A stretch of DNA of 58,952 nt. Origin: an uncultured Methylobacter sp. Lineage in GTDB: Bacteria > Pseudomonadota > Gammaproteobacteria > Methylococcales > Methylomonadaceae. Under the pieces are notes generated by a model that saw only the letters and a list, made by a program, of their open reading frames with translations, was not told the origin of the DNA and made no database searches. Below are positions 19,342 through 29,838 of the stretch, one piece after another. The position numbers and the translations under genes were made by a program. The stretch is from positions 1 to 58,952 of the forward strand of contig CAILCX010000069.1 of NCBI GenBank assembly GCA_903832775.1, given 5' to 3'. The number at the start of each line of letters is the position of its first letter. Position 1 is the stretch's first letter.

Positions 19342-20061
19342 TTAGCTTGGCTTTTTAAATTTTACGACCTTGTTTAGAGGGCTTAGGTTAATTTCATCAA
19401 GCACTATCTTTGCACGCGAATTTAGCACATAGGATACTGTTTCTGCGACATCCTCCGGCTCGATAAAATTACTGGGTTCATCGCCAGGCTCAAAAGATAA
19501 GGAATCAAAAAATGCGGTTTTGACCATGCCGGGATTAATAAGGCAGACGCGGACATTACTTTTACCGCATTCTTCACGCAAAGACTGGGTAAAGCCGCGT
19601 AGCGCAAACTTACTGGCGCAATATAACGCTCCTTTACGACTGCCTTTTAAAGCGGCTTCCGAGCCTATAAAAATCAAATCGCTGTGCTCTTTCCGTTTTA
19701 ACGCAGGTAACAAGGCTTTAACCATAAAAATCTGACTGGTAAAGTTAAGTGTCATCAAATCTTCAATTTGTGTGTAAGAAAATTCCTCAACCGAGCCAAA
19801 CTGACCTTTTCCTGCACAAAAAATAACTGCGTCAAGCTCTGGATACGCAAGTTCCAATTCGCGCATTTTTTTCGGTATATCTTTCAATCGACTTAGATCC
19901 AGCTGCACCGGAATGAAATTATCCCCATGCTGAACAATCTGACTACAATCACGAGACACGCCGAGCACTTGGTGCCCCTGTTGCAGTAAATTTCTGGCGA
20001 TCGCGCGACCTATCCCGGAACTGGCACCGGTTACCAGAACTGTACGTTTTATAGACTGCAT
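19342..20061 (-). CDS. short-chain dehydrogenase/reductase
   Basis: A 239-residue classical SDR. The N-terminal dinucleotide motif is TGASSGIGRAIA, the catalytic Tyr and Lys lie in YCASKFALRGF, and Ser in the strand before it (FIGSEAAL). Substrate unknown. The frame is open to 20109, but the ATG at 20061 puts the nucleotide-binding strand at the usual distance and leaves only a 13-bp overlap with the upstream radical SAM gene, with which it is probably cotranscribed. Confidence 0.82.
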   Translation of the reverse strand: MQSIKRTVLVTGASSGIGRAIARNLLQQGHQVLGVSRDCSQIVQHGDNFIPVQLDLSRLKDIPKKMRELELAYPELDAVIFCAGKGQFGSVEEFSYTQIEDLMTLNFTSQIFMVKALLPALKRKEHSDLIFIGSEAALKGSRKGALYCASKFALRGFTQSLREECGKSNVRVCLINPGMVKTAFFDSLSFEPGDEPSNFIEPEDVAETVSYVLNSRAKIVLDEINLSPLNKVVKFKKPS

Positions 20062-21041
20062 GGGAAAAATTTTGCAACTGGAATATAAGTTAAAATTAGT
20101 TGCGTGCAAAACTGCATCATTTCCTGCTCCAATTCCTGTTTATAAGAAACCATACCCTGCTGGCTAAGTAGAGGTCCCGAAAAAAGTTTTTCTTCGGGAT
20201 AAAGCCGGTGAACTTTTTTAAAAAAGTTTTCCGGCAATCTGAAAACACCCAGACTGACTGAATGCAACTGTTTTAAATCAATACGGGAAAAAACCTGCTC
20301 AAAAAACTGTTGGTATTGTTGTTGATAGCCTGATTGATAAATTAGCGGATCAAAGCGCAAGCCAATTTGCCAACCTTGTTCCTGTAATTTGCACAAGGCA
20401 TCCAAACGACGCGCTACTGAAGGAGCTTTTGCCTCGACTTTTTTGGCTATTTCATCGGGAGACAGGCTGAATGCGACAATACAGCGTGGCAGCGGCTCAC
20501 GATTTAACAGACTTCTGACTTGCGTACTTTTGGTTCGTAATTCCAACCAGGCATTAGGTAAGGTAACAAAAAAAGGTAAAAACTGCTCGGCAAAGCCTGT
20601 TACCGGCTCCAAAGCCAGGCTGTCACAATCGTAACCGGAAAAAAAATGCATATTTTCGTCAGGCGCTTCGGCGCATAGTTGCCTTATATGCTGCTGAAAA
20701 TCTTCGTAATTAATAAACAACACATAATTGGCTGATTGATACATACCTTGTAAAAAGCAATAGCGACAATCGTAAAGGCAATTCAGCATGTGCGAAAAAT
20801 AATAATTTTTGCTTGCACCAATGCCATAACCCAAAGGCGCTGGCAGTGCAAAATTCTTATATTTCTCTGCCAATATCAAGGCAGGCTGCTGTTTTTGCAA
20901 ACGAAAATTTTGTGCTTTCGGGTTAAACACTTCGCCGTAACGACCGCAAATTATTTTTCGCGCTTGCGGGAATCGCCCAACAATATCAATAACACGCGGG
21001 TGTTGCAAAATAGCTTCTTCTATATAAATTGTTTCAATCAT
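20049..21041 (-). CDS. SPL-family radical SAM protein
   Basis: A 330-residue protein related to spore photoproduct lyase. The radical SAM cysteines lie in NCLYDCRYCFLQGMY, followed by a strand reading YVLFINYEDF. A Ser/Asp/Glu-rich stretch (SGYDCDSLALEP) and AFSLSPDEIAKK are typical of the non-sporulating SplB-like branch. True lyases repair a thymine dimer in spore DNA, but this organism is unlikely to form spores, so the substrate is unknown. Overlap with the SDR gene downstream suggests a two-gene operon. Confidence 0.75.
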   Translation of the reverse strand: MIETIYIEEAILQHPRVIDIVGRFPQARKIICGRYGEVFNPKAQNFRLQKQQPALILAEKYKNFALPAPLGYGIGASKNYYFSHMLNCLYDCRYCFLQGMYQSANYVLFINYEDFQQHIRQLCAEAPDENMHFFSGYDCDSLALEPVTGFAEQFLPFFVTLPNAWLELRTKSTQVRSLLNREPLPRCIVAFSLSPDEIAKKVEAKAPSVARRLDALCKLQEQGWQIGLRFDPLIYQSGYQQQYQQFFEQVFSRIDLKQLHSVSLGVFRLPENFFKKVHRLYPEEKLFSGPLLSQQGMVSYKQELEQEMMQFCTQLILTYIPVAKFFPCSL

Positions 21042-21175
21042 ATGTTTTTTTTCAGGATTCTGTTTACATAATGTAGCACAGCTTGCTCTAACGAAAGTCG
21101 ATGGCGTTATTGTGATTGATCATGAAGACCCCATATAGGGTAAAATACATTAACCTAACTAACACATTATCAAAC

Positions 21176-22003
21176 ATGAAAACAAATAAGATTGGTTTTA
21201 TCGGTGGCGGCAATATGGCGTCTAGCCTGATTAGTGGATTGATTGCCAGTGGCCATGCCCCGGAACAAATTTGGGCATCCGATATTAACCCGGATACCCT
21301 AACCAGTCTGGGTAACAGACTAAACGTTAACACCTCGGCTAACAATGCTGACATTGTAAATGCAGTTGATGTTGTTGTTCTGGCGGTCAAGCCACAAACA
21401 CTGAGTAAAGTAGCTCAAAGCCTGGCAGAACTGGTTCAGCAAAAAAAACCACTGGTGGTTTCAATCGCTGCGGGTATTAACCAAAATAGTTTAAGTAGCT
21501 GGTTAGGTGCTGAAACCGCCATAGTACGGTGCATGCCGAACACGCCTGCGCTGGTATTAACCGGCGCTACTGCCTTGCATGCCAATGATAAGGTAACGGC
21601 TGTACAGCATAATCTCGCGGAAAGTATTTTGCGAGCGGTTGGTATTGCAATTTGGGTTGAAAATGAAGCCGAACTGGACGCTGTCACAGCCGTTTCAGGC
21701 AGTGGCCCGGCCTATTACTTTTTACTCATGGAAGCTATGGAAACTACCGCCTTAGAATTAGGTTTAAGCTTGGGAACCGCTCGTTTACTGGTTCAGCAAA
21801 CAGCCTTGGGTGCTGCAAAAATTGCACTGGAATCCGCCGAATCTCCGGAAAGTCTTCGTAAACGTGTCACCTCGCCAGGCGGCACTACCCAGCAAGCTAT
21901 AGAAACGTTCGAACAAGGCGGCTTCACCCAATTGGTTTCAAAAGCCCTGCATGCGGCGCGAGACCGTTCTATTGAAATGTCTAAAGAAATGGAGAACCTC
22001 TGA
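21176..22003 (+). CDS. proC: pyrroline-5-carboxylate reductase
   Basis: A 275-residue NAD(P)H enzyme for the last step of proline synthesis. The N-terminal nucleotide site is GFIGGGNMASSL, and the C-terminal decameric domain carries AVSGSGPAYYFLLMEAM and VTSPGGTTQQAIE. The frame extends upstream to 21116, but the ATG at 21176 places the binding motif at the normal position. The stop overlaps the yggT start (TGATG), the classic proC-yggT coupling. Confidence 0.95.
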   Translation: MKTNKIGFIGGGNMASSLISGLIASGHAPEQIWASDINPDTLTSLGNRLNVNTSANNADIVNAVDVVVLAVKPQTLSKVAQSLAELVQQKKPLVVSIAAGINQNSLSSWLGAETAIVRCMPNTPALVLTGATALHANDKVTAVQHNLAESILRAVGIAIWVENEAELDAVTAVSGSGPAYYFLLMEAMETTALELGLSLGTARLLVQQTALGAAKIALESAESPESLRKRVTSPGGTTQQAIETFEQGGFTQLVSKALHAARDRSIEMSKEMENL

Positions 22004-22578
22004 TGGATTCAAGCTACATGACTGATCCTGTTATTTTTATTATCGACTCGCTTTTTTCGCTTTATATTCTGGGTGTATTACTGCGCTTTTTATTGCAATG
22101 GACCGGCGCTGATTTTTACAACCCTATCTCCCAGTTCCTAGTCAAAGCAACACATCCGCCATTAAAATTGCTACGCCGTTTTGTACCATCTATTGGAAAA
22201 ATAGACACCTCCTCTATGGTACTGGTCTTTAGCTTGCAAATGGTTGCTGATTTTTCGATATTACTGCTAAAAGGCGTGACCATCAGTATTGGAGCCTTAA
22301 CTATTCTATCGCTAACTCAACTGGTCTCGTTGCTGATTAATATTTTTATCTATGCTGTATTTGCCAGAGCCATACTCAGCTGGTTGAATCCGGGTATGTT
22401 TGGTGCCGCATCGTCTATCTTGCGTAGCCTCACCGAGCCTATGCTTGATACATGCCGCAAAGTCATTCCCGATTTGGGCGGCATCGATTTATCTCCTTTG
22501 GCTGCACTGATGTTATTACAAGTTGCAAAAATGGTGATATTGCCTCCGTTGCACCAACTAGCCAATTTGATCGGTTGA
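22003..22578 (+). CDS. yggT: YggT family membrane protein
   Basis: A 191-residue protein with two YggT repeats, each with two hydrophobic segments and the pattern LLRFLLQWTGADFYNPISQ or ARAILSWLNPGMF. Role in the inner membrane is not well defined; relatives are linked to cell shape, osmotic shock and plastid/cytochrome assembly. It lies between proC and yggU with overlapping ends on both sides, so the three are one transcript. Confidence 0.88.
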   Translation: MDSSYMTDPVIFIIDSLFSLYILGVLLRFLLQWTGADFYNPISQFLVKATHPPLKLLRRFVPSIGKIDTSSMVLVFSLQMVADFSILLLKGVTISIGALTILSLTQLVSLLINIFIYAVFARAILSWLNPGMFGAASSILRSLTEPMLDTCRKVIPDLGGIDLSPLAALMLLQVAKMVILPPLHQLANLIG

Positions 22579-22877
22579 ACTGGTATCAATGGGAACAAGG
22601 CGTTTTAACCCTGAATCTCCATGTTCAACCCAAAGCCAGTAAAGATGAATGGTCAGGGTTGCATGGAGATCGGCTAAAACTGAGAATTAAGGCGGCACCG
22701 ATTGACGGTAAAGCCAATCAGCATCTTATTGGCTTTATAGCCACTGAGTTTGCAGTGACCAAATCGGCCTGCAAACTCATCTCTGGTGAGTCCGGACGGG
22801 AAAAACGTATTGCTATTAGCTCTCCAAAGAAGCTGCCATCCCTGCCCGACAATCTAAAGTTTGACATTTCTTTATAA
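22575..22877 (+). CDS. yggU: YggU/DUF167 family protein
   Basis: A 100-residue DUF167 protein, with LNLHVQPKASKDEW near the start and GDRLKLRIKAAPIDGKANQHL in the middle. Function unknown. The open frame runs back to 22452 inside yggT, but that N-terminal extension looks like a shadow. A TTG at 22575 overlaps the yggT stop (TTGA) and gives the family's usual start just before NWYQW, so I prefer it. Confidence 0.78.
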   Translation: MNWYQWEQGVLTLNLHVQPKASKDEWSGLHGDRLKLRIKAAPIDGKANQHLIGFIATEFAVTKSACKLISGESGREKRIAISSPKKLPSLPDNLKFDISL

Positions 22878-22981
22878 AATCAAATAGCAAAGAACAGTCT
22901 TTTTTCACTGACTAACCTTCGCCTTTAATTTGCTCTACCCTATAATTAATTCTTTAAGCAAAAAAGATCATTTCGCCAACC

Positions 22982-23974
22982 ATGCAAAAACGCATTTTTT
23001 CAACCAGTATTTTTTTAGTCTGCGTCATTTTTCAATGCGGCCAACCTGCCTTTGCAAAAAAAATGTACCGATGGGTCAATGAGCAAGGTGAAACCACTTT
23101 TTCGGATCAAGTGCCACCGGAAAACTCGAAATATCGCCGTGAGTCGCTTAACGAAAAAGGTCGAGTTGTCGAAATTACTGAACAGGCAAAAACAAAAGAA
23201 CAGCAGGCCATGGATAATCGGCTCAATGAACTGAAAAAAGCCCAAGAAAAAGTTATCGCCCAGCAGACAGCCAATGACAAGGTATTACTTAGCACTTTTC
23301 GTAATCTACAAGATATGCAAGCCAGTCTTTTCGCAAAAATGCAATCACTGGATACGCAACGAAATTTGGCTCAAAGTAATTTAAAGCGCATTGAAATTCA
23401 ACTGGAAACACAACAAAAAAAGGCCGCAGAACTTGAACGAAATGGCAAGAAAGTCCCCGCTTATTTACTGAATGAAATCAAGCAAACGGAAACACAGATC
23501 CAGGCAGCTTATGCCGAAATAAACAATCATATAGAAAAAAAGAACAAAGCCAAGGCAGAGTTCGAAGCCGACATCGAACGTTTCAAATTTTTAACCATGA
23601 AAAATACTGATCCATCTATGGCCTCTGACAAAAACATGGACCAGCAGACAGCCGATCAAATTGGCTTGTATACCTGTGAAACAGAAATATTTTGCACCAA
23701 CGCCTGGCTAAGTGCACATGAATTTTTTAAGGCATATGCCACAACGCCCATTGATACTGATACCGACAAATTAATTATGGGCAGGTCGCCAGCAAATGAC
23801 AGCGACCTAAGTTTTTCAATCTCAAAAATAATAGATGAAAACAAGAAACAGCAGCTTTTTTTAGATATTCGTTGTCGTGAATCTTCCCTGGGTATAGAAC
23901 TCTGTGCAAGTCAGAAAGTTCGCGATATCAGATCTGCGTTCAGGTCATTTATTGAGGCCGCTGTGGGAAAATAA
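22982..23974 (+). CDS. DUF4124 domain protein with coiled coil
   Basis: A 330-residue exported protein. Residues 1-25 form a signal peptide ending at an AFA site. The DUF4124 domain follows (MYRWVNEQGETTFSDQVPP), then long alpha-helical heptads (about residues 60-200) suggesting a coiled coil, and a C-terminal part with four cysteines (CETEIFC and CRESSLGIELC). DUF4124 proteins are periplasmic and mostly uncharacterised. The promoter probably lies in the 104-bp gap after yggU, which has TATAAT at about 22942. Confidence 0.75.
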   Translation: MQKRIFSTSIFLVCVIFQCGQPAFAKKMYRWVNEQGETTFSDQVPPENSKYRRESLNEKGRVVEITEQAKTKEQQAMDNRLNELKKAQEKVIAQQTANDKVLLSTFRNLQDMQASLFAKMQSLDTQRNLAQSNLKRIEIQLETQQKKAAELERNGKKVPAYLLNEIKQTETQIQAAYAEINNHIEKKNKAKAEFEADIERFKFLTMKNTDPSMASDKNMDQQTADQIGLYTCETEIFCTNAWLSAHEFFKAYATTPIDTDTDKLIMGRSPANDSDLSFSISKIIDENKKQQLFLDIRCRESSLGIELCASQKVRDIRSAFRSFIEAAVGK

Positions 23975-24023
23975 TGTGTTTTCAAAAACCTGCGCCAAAC
24001 AACTTTATATGTCTTTGTTTATA

Positions 24024-24938
<915 letters not shown>

Positions 24939-25051
24939 TTATAAAAATAAAAAAAACACCGCAAGAAAGAGCAGGGGGAATTTAAGGCTGCGCTCTTACT
25001 GGGAAATAAAGGACTTTCAATAAATTATTGGTAATGGGAGTATTTTGAACG

Positions 25052-26329
25052 TTATAAGCTATAAATAATCTGGCCCGCCTGTAAAGTATGCGTTACCCGT
25101 CCTTTTAGAGTGTGGCCCCAGAACGGCGTGTTAACACCCTGACTTTTCCAGTTTTCAGCATTAACCTGCCAGTCAAGTTCCGGATCAAATATGCAAACAT
25201 CCGCTGCAAAGCCAGGTGTTAATGCGCCACTCTCTAACCGCAACACCCTTGCCGGATTGGCACTTAAGCAGCCGATGCCCTGTTCCAGTGTTATGGCGTG
25301 TTGTTTGACCAGTCTAAGCATCAATGGCAACAGAGTTTCCAGCGCTGATATACCTGGCTCCGTCTCTGGAAACGCACCCAGCTTTGCATCCAGATCATGT
25401 GGTTGATGGTCGGAACAAATGCTATTAAGTGTACCCTCAGCCAAACCTTGCCTTAAATACTGTTTATCAGCTTCAGTCCGCAAGGGCGGTAAGACATGGT
25501 AAGCACTGTCAAAAGGTTGCATGTCATTTTCAGTGAGATGGAGTTGATGAATGGCAACATCTGCACTGACTCTCAAGCCATATTTCTTGGCTTGATGAAT
25601 TTGTATCACCGAACGCTTGGAACTTAGCTGGCCAAAATGAACTCGACAACCGGTTAGCTCAGCAAGTTCCAGACATTGTGCTAAAGCAATGGTTTCTGCT
25701 GCTTCAGGAATGCTGGGCAATCCATAGCGGGTAGCGACAACACCTTCATGTGCACAACCATTATTACTAAGCCAAAAATCATTGGGGCGAAACATTAACA
25801 ACAAGTCATGACTCGCTGCATACTCCATGGCTCGTCTTAATATCAACAGATTTTTAACCGGTTGATTAGCATTACCGACCGCAATACAGCCAGCATTTTT
25901 AAGCGACAACATCGAACTCAGCTCCACGCCATCCAGCTTATGGGTAAGCGCTCCAATTGGATAGATTTGCCGATAACCGGCTATTTGGGCCAAATCCTTG
26001 ATCAGTTCCGCAACAGCGGGCGTATCGATAACCGGCACAGTATCCGGCTGTAGACATAAAGTAGTGACACCGGCACTGGCTGCGGCAATAACTTCGCTCT
26101 TAAAGGTCGCTTTACGACTGTGTCCCATATCCCGCAAGCGAGTACTTAAATCGATAAAGCCCGGACATACGATTTGATCGCTGGCATCAATCACTTTATC
26201 AGCTTTAAATCCGGCCTGCTCATCGGTAACAGAAACAATTTTTCCATTTTCTATATAAATCGAACCTACACGATCCATGTCGTTGGCGGGATCAATGATT
26301 CTGCCTTTGGCTATGCATATACGGGTCAT
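25052..26329 (-). CDS. pyrC: dihydroorotase homologue PyrC', catalytic His pair lost
   Basis: A 425-residue amidohydrolase-fold protein. Active type I dihydroorotases read D-x-H-x-H after PGxID. Here the stretch is CPGFIDLSTRLRD, with Ser62 and Arg64 in place of the two metal-binding histidines. The SDHQPHD block near the C-terminus is kept. This is the pattern of the Pseudomonas PyrC', which has no activity but is needed to assemble aspartate carbamoyltransferase. It overlaps pyrB by 1 bp, in line with a structural role. An active dihydroorotase must be encoded elsewhere. Confidence 0.9.
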   Translation of the reverse strand: MTRICIAKGRIIDPANDMDRVGSIYIENGKIVSVTDEQAGFKADKVIDASDQIVCPGFIDLSTRLRDMGHSRKATFKSEVIAAASAGVTTLCLQPDTVPVIDTPAVAELIKDLAQIAGYRQIYPIGALTHKLDGVELSSMLSLKNAGCIAVGNANQPVKNLLILRRAMEYAASHDLLLMFRPNDFWLSNNGCAHEGVVATRYGLPSIPEAAETIALAQCLELAELTGCRVHFGQLSSKRSVIQIHQAKKYGLRVSADVAIHQLHLTENDMQPFDSAYHVLPPLRTEADKQYLRQGLAEGTLNSICSDHQPHDLDAKLGAFPETEPGISALETLLPLMLRLVKQHAITLEQGIGCLSANPARVLRLESGALTPGFAADVCIFDPELDWQVNAENWKSQGVNTPFWGHTLKGRVTHTLQAGQIIYSL

Positions 26330-27342
26330 TACAGCCCCCCTGTTATAGCCAAGGATGGCGCTTGTGTAACCGGCCTTCCTGGACTGGAAGGTAATGTTTG
26401 CATCGCCATGGCCATAATCGCCATGCGCACCGCGATACCGTTACTAACTTGTTTGAGTATCACCGACTGCGGTCCATCAGCGACTTTGGAATCAATTTCA
26501 ACACCCCGATTAATAGGTCCTGGATGCATAACGATTGCATCGGGCTTGGCAATTTTCAGCTTTTCTTCGGTAAGACCAAAACATTTGAAATATTCACTCT
26601 CACTGGGCAAGAGTGCCGAGGTCATACGCTCCTTTTGCAAGCGCAGCATCATAACCACATCAATATCTTTCAGCCCTTCGTTTAAATTATGTGAAACACT
26701 GACACCCAAGCTTTCCACATGTGCCGGCAGCAAGGTTTTCGGTGCAATAACCCTGACTTCAGCAACACCAAGAGTATTCAAAGCTTGTATCTCTGAACGT
26801 GCCACTCTGGAATGCAATATATCGCCAATAATGGCGACCCTTAAGTTTGAAAAATTTGGTTTGAGCTGCCGTATAGTAAACATGTCAAGCATCGCCTGAG
26901 TCGGATGGGCATGCTGCCCGTCTCCGGCATTGATAACGCTGATATGTGAGGCCGTCTGTTGAGCAATAAAATGCGCAGCACCGCTAAGCGCATGGCGCAC
27001 CACAAACATATCGACAAACATGGCTTCCAGATTGCGGATGGTATCAAGCAGACTTTCACCCTTTGAGGTTGCCGACGTGGCAATATTCATATTGATCACA
27101 TCAGCAGAAAGACGTGTTGCTGCCAGCTCAAAAGTAGTACGAGTACGGGTACTGTTTTCAAAAAACAGATTGACGATAGTCTTGCCTCGCAACAGAGGAA
27201 CTTTTTTAACCTGTTGTGCTGACATGCCAGCGAAAGACTCGGCGGTATCGAGAATTTCTGTCAACAAACACTTATCCAATCCCTCAATACTCAAAAAATG
27301 CTTGAGTTTACCTTCATCGTTTAATTGCATGTTACCAATCAT
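26329..27342 (-). CDS. pyrB: aspartate carbamoyltransferase catalytic subunit
   Basis: A 337-residue enzyme that makes carbamoyl aspartate, the first committed step of pyrimidine synthesis. The carbamoyl phosphate site is [13 protein letters not shown], followed by DMFVVRH and the C-terminal [12 protein letters not shown] motif. Length fits the Pseudomonas type, which forms a dodecamer with PyrC'. The start is either 27342 or the in-frame ATG at 27330. It lies between pyrR (3-bp gap) and pyrC' (overlap). Confidence 0.95.
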   Translation of the reverse strand: MIGNMQLNDEGKLKHFLSIEGLDKCLLTEILDTAESFAGMSAQQVKKVPLLRGKTIVNLFFENSTRTRTTFELAATRLSADVINMNIATSATSKGESLLDTIRNLEAMFVDMFVVRHALSGAAHFIAQQTASHISVINAGDGQHAHPTQAMLDMFTIRQLKPNFSNLRVAIIGDILHSRVARSEIQALNTLGVAEVRVIAPKTLLPAHVESLGVSVSHNLNEGLKDIDVVMMLRLQKERMTSALLPSESEYFKCFGLTEEKLKIAKPDAIVMHPGPINRGVEIDSKVADGPQSVILKQVSNGIAVRMAIMAMAMQTLPSSPGRPVTQAPSLAITGGL

Positions 27343-27345
27343 TAC

Positions 27346-27876
27346 TTATGCCACCGAATCAATGGTTTCCAATTGAACACCCAAAGGCTCGGGACCGGTA
27401 ATCTTGATCCTCTGGTTTGCATTCAAGATAATACTGGCACCAACGCAATCAGGATTTAGTGGAATTTGTTTGCCATCCCGAGCTATCAGAACAGCCAAAA
27501 CAATTTGACTGGGCCGGCCATAATCAAAAATTTCATTCATTGCTGCACGAATGGTTCTGCCGGTATAAAAAACATCATCCACCAGAATAATATCGCGCCC
27601 TTCAATGTGCCTTGGTAACTGACTGGGTTTAACATTGGGATTAACACCGATTTGCGAAAAATCGTCTCTGTAAAACGAAATATCCACTAAGCTCAAAGGC
27701 TCGCTTATGGCCAAACGCGCATGCATTTGCTCAGCAATCCAAACTCCCCCGGTACGAATACCGATCATCAAGGGATTGCTAAGTTGTCTCTGGATGATGA
27801 TATCTTTAAGCTCAGCTTCCAGGTTATTTAATAGTTCAGAAATTTCTAACACTTGAATCCTTTTAGATACGATCAT
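27346..27876 (-). CDS. pyrR: PyrR bifunctional regulator/uracil phosphoribosyltransferase
   Basis: A 176-residue phosphoribosyltransferase-fold protein. The PRPP-binding loop is IILVDDVFYTGRTIRAAM, and GIRTGGVWIAEQM near the N-terminus fits the family. In Bacillus it binds pyr mRNA and regulates attenuation; in Pseudomonas the role is less clear. I saw no obvious attenuator here. The start overlaps the ruvX stop by 14 bp, and pyrB follows after 3 bp. Confidence 0.92.
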   Translation of the reverse strand: MIVSKRIQVLEISELLNNLEAELKDIIIQRQLSNPLMIGIRTGGVWIAEQMHARLAISEPLSLVDISFYRDDFSQIGVNPNVKPSQLPRHIEGRDIILVDDVFYTGRTIRAAMNEIFDYGRPSQIVLAVLIARDGKQIPLNPDCVGASIILNANQRIKITGPEPLGVQLETIDSVA

Positions 27877-28309
27877 TTAGCCAGGTTTGCAAAATAAGCT
27901 GGGCAGCCAGTTGATCCTGAACTTCCCATAATTTGCCAGCACTGACACTTACTTCTTCAAACAACATTTGTTTAGCTTCAAAAGTTGATAACGTCTCATC
28001 CTGATGAAAAACAGGCAATTGATAACGTCCTTCCAATTGTCTGCAAAACTTTAACATGCGAGGAGTTACCGGATTGTCTGAGCCATCCGTCTGTTTAGAA
28101 ATTCCGACCACCAAACCGGCAGGACGCCATTCCTCTATTAATTTTCCTATGATGTTCCAGTCAGGATTTTGGTTAATCGAACGTATGGTTTGTAGTGGAC
28201 TGGCTGACACAGTGATCGTTTGACCGACGGCTACGCCTATCTTTTTAGTTCCAAAATCAAAACCCAAATAGGTATCGGTATTCGCCTTCGTTAGCAATGG
28301 ATCGTGCAT
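27863..28309 (-). CDS. ruvX: RuvX/YqgF Holliday-junction resolvase-like protein
   Basis: A 148-residue RNase H-like protein. The signature residues lie in LGFDFGTKKIGVAVG (first Asp), GLVVGISKQTDGS, FHQDETLSTFEA (Glu) and DQLAAQLILQTWL (last Asp). YqgF is involved in pre-16S rRNA 5' end processing and perhaps junction resolution. It sits in the conserved order algH-ruvX-pyrR, with an overlap into pyrR. Confidence 0.92.
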   Translation of the reverse strand: MHDPLLTKANTDTYLGFDFGTKKIGVAVGQTITVSASPLQTIRSINQNPDWNIIGKLIEEWRPAGLVVGISKQTDGSDNPVTPRMLKFCRQLEGRYQLPVFHQDETLSTFEAKQMLFEEVSVSAGKLWEVQDQLAAQLILQTWLNDRI

Positions 28310-28349
28310 ATTGTATCTTGGATTACAGGCAAAAGAATGATCGCATTAA

Positions 28350-28928
28350 TCAGCCGTGACCCGCTGGCGCGGTCAATTTGTTAATATCAATGCCAATCTG
28401 CTCGGCCGCTGCGCTCCAGCGCAAATTGATCGGAGTATCAAACATCACTTTTTTTCCGCAAGGCGAATTAAGCCAGGCATTATCCATGATTTCTTTTTCC
28501 AGTTGACCTGCTCCCCAGCCAGCATACCCTAAAGCTACCAGATAGTGTTCAGGGCCTTCACCTGCCGCAATGGCTTCAAGCACATCCCGTGAAGTTGTCA
28601 GAGAAATGGTCTCTGAGACAGCCATTGTTGCCTGCCAGGCCCCGCAAGAAGTATGCACTACAAAGCCGCGTTCCTGATGAACAGGGCCTCCTGCATAAAC
28701 AGGAGCTTCAGAAGAAACAGGTGTCGCGACTTTTATATCCATCTGTTTAAAAATTTCGCCCAGCTTCATATCGGTCGCCCTATTAATGACAATGCCTAAT
28801 GCCCCTTCCTCATTGTGTTGACACAAATAGGCAACTGTATGAAAAAAATTAGGGTCGGCCAACATTGGCATGGCGATAATAAACTGGTTATTTAAATAAT
28901 TAGTTTGATTCATGTGACTAAGTATCAA
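28350..28928 (-). CDS. algH: YqgE/AlgH family protein
   Basis: A 192-residue UPF0301 protein. It has NNQFIIAMPMLADPNFFHTV at the start, NEEGALGIVINR, then a GYAGWGAGQLEKEI core and a final WSAAAEQIGID. Function is still uncertain; it is named for an alginate phenotype in Pseudomonas. An in-frame ATG at 28913 is likely the real start, since it precedes NQTNYLNNQF directly. It lies between tonB and ruvX in the conserved cluster. Confidence 0.9.
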   Translation of the reverse strand: MILSHMNQTNYLNNQFIIAMPMLADPNFFHTVAYLCQHNEEGALGIVINRATDMKLGEIFKQMDIKVATPVSSEAPVYAGGPVHQERGFVVHTSCGAWQATMAVSETISLTTSRDVLEAIAAGEGPEHYLVALGYAGWGAGQLEKEIMDNAWLNSPCGKKVMFDTPINLRWSAAAEQIGIDINKLTAPAGHG

Positions 28929-28953
28929 AGTTTATGAGGCCTTAAGCAACTTT

Positions 28954-29838
28954 TTATCGCGCAGTCATACCTGATTCATCAGAAAACTTCCAAACCCGAG
29001 TAATCACCAGAACATCAAGTTCTTTCAGTAAATCCAAAGGCAACGGTGCAAAGGGGGCGCTCATCCTGACTATTTTTTTAGCTGCTTCATCCAGCTCTGG
29101 ATTTCCCGAAGATTGATTAATGCGTATGCTATAAATACTGCCGTCAGCTTTAACTCCGACATCCATCGTTAAGCTACCTGAAAAATTCTGCTTGGCGGCA
29201 ACCTCAGGATAATTAAGATTACCGGTACGCTCCACCTTATCTTCCCAATCTTTCATATATTGAGCTGCGACATATTTATTGGCGCTCACCGAATCAACAA
29301 ATTTTATTTTATCCTGCTCCGGACTTTGCTGGCTGTGCCTGATTTCGGCACCGAGTTGTGCGACTTGTTGCTGCAGCATCTCGGCCGATAAATGTGGATG
29401 CTCTTCAGTCTTCTCTTTAGGCTCTGGCTTGGTTGCGGTTACTATCTTTTTTTCTGCAATTTTTTGGGTAATCACTTTTTTCTGGACTTTAGGTTTTGGC
29501 GCAACTGGTTTGGGCAAGCTCTTTTTGATCGGATTAACCTCAGCCAAACTCGGACTTGGCTCCTTTGGAGCTGGCGGCTCAGGTTTTCTATCTTGCTCCA
29601 CCTCTGCAATCTGATTTTCCTGGGCCAAAACCGTTGCCTTTTCTGGCGCTTTTGGGCTGGGCATATTAACCAGGGTAATATCAAAAGTCCGGCTGACAGT
29701 CTCAGGCTGTGGGCTGGTAAAATTGACACCAAACCCAATAAGAACATGAATGACTGCAGCTATAAACAGCGCAATCAATAATGAGTCATTATTGGACAGG
29801 GGTGTAGGTGGCTCAAACAGTATGTGTTGCACTCTCAT
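28954..29838 (-). CDS. tonB: TonB-like energy transducer
   Basis: About 294 residues. One membrane anchor (about residues 22-42, LLIALFIAAVIHVLIGFG) is followed by a long Pro/Lys/Glu-rich spacer and a C-terminal TonB domain with YPEVAAKQNFSGSL, SIRINQSSGNPELDEAA and a final VWKF. It passes proton-motive force from ExbBD to outer-membrane receptors. The frame is open to 29916, but the ATG at 29838 overlaps the gshB stop as ATGA and precedes the anchor at the normal distance. exbB and exbD are not nearby. Confidence 0.9.
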   Translation of the reverse strand: MRVQHILFEPPTPLSNNDSLLIALFIAAVIHVLIGFGVNFTSPQPETVSRTFDITLVNMPSPKAPEKATVLAQENQIAEVEQDRKPEPPAPKEPSPSLAEVNPIKKSLPKPVAPKPKVQKKVITQKIAEKKIVTATKPEPKEKTEEHPHLSAEMLQQQVAQLGAEIRHSQQSPEQDKIKFVDSVSANKYVAAQYMKDWEDKVERTGNLNYPEVAAKQNFSGSLTMDVGVKADGSIYSIRINQSSGNPELDEAAKKIVRMSAPFAPLPLDLLKELDVLVITRVWKFSDESGMTAR

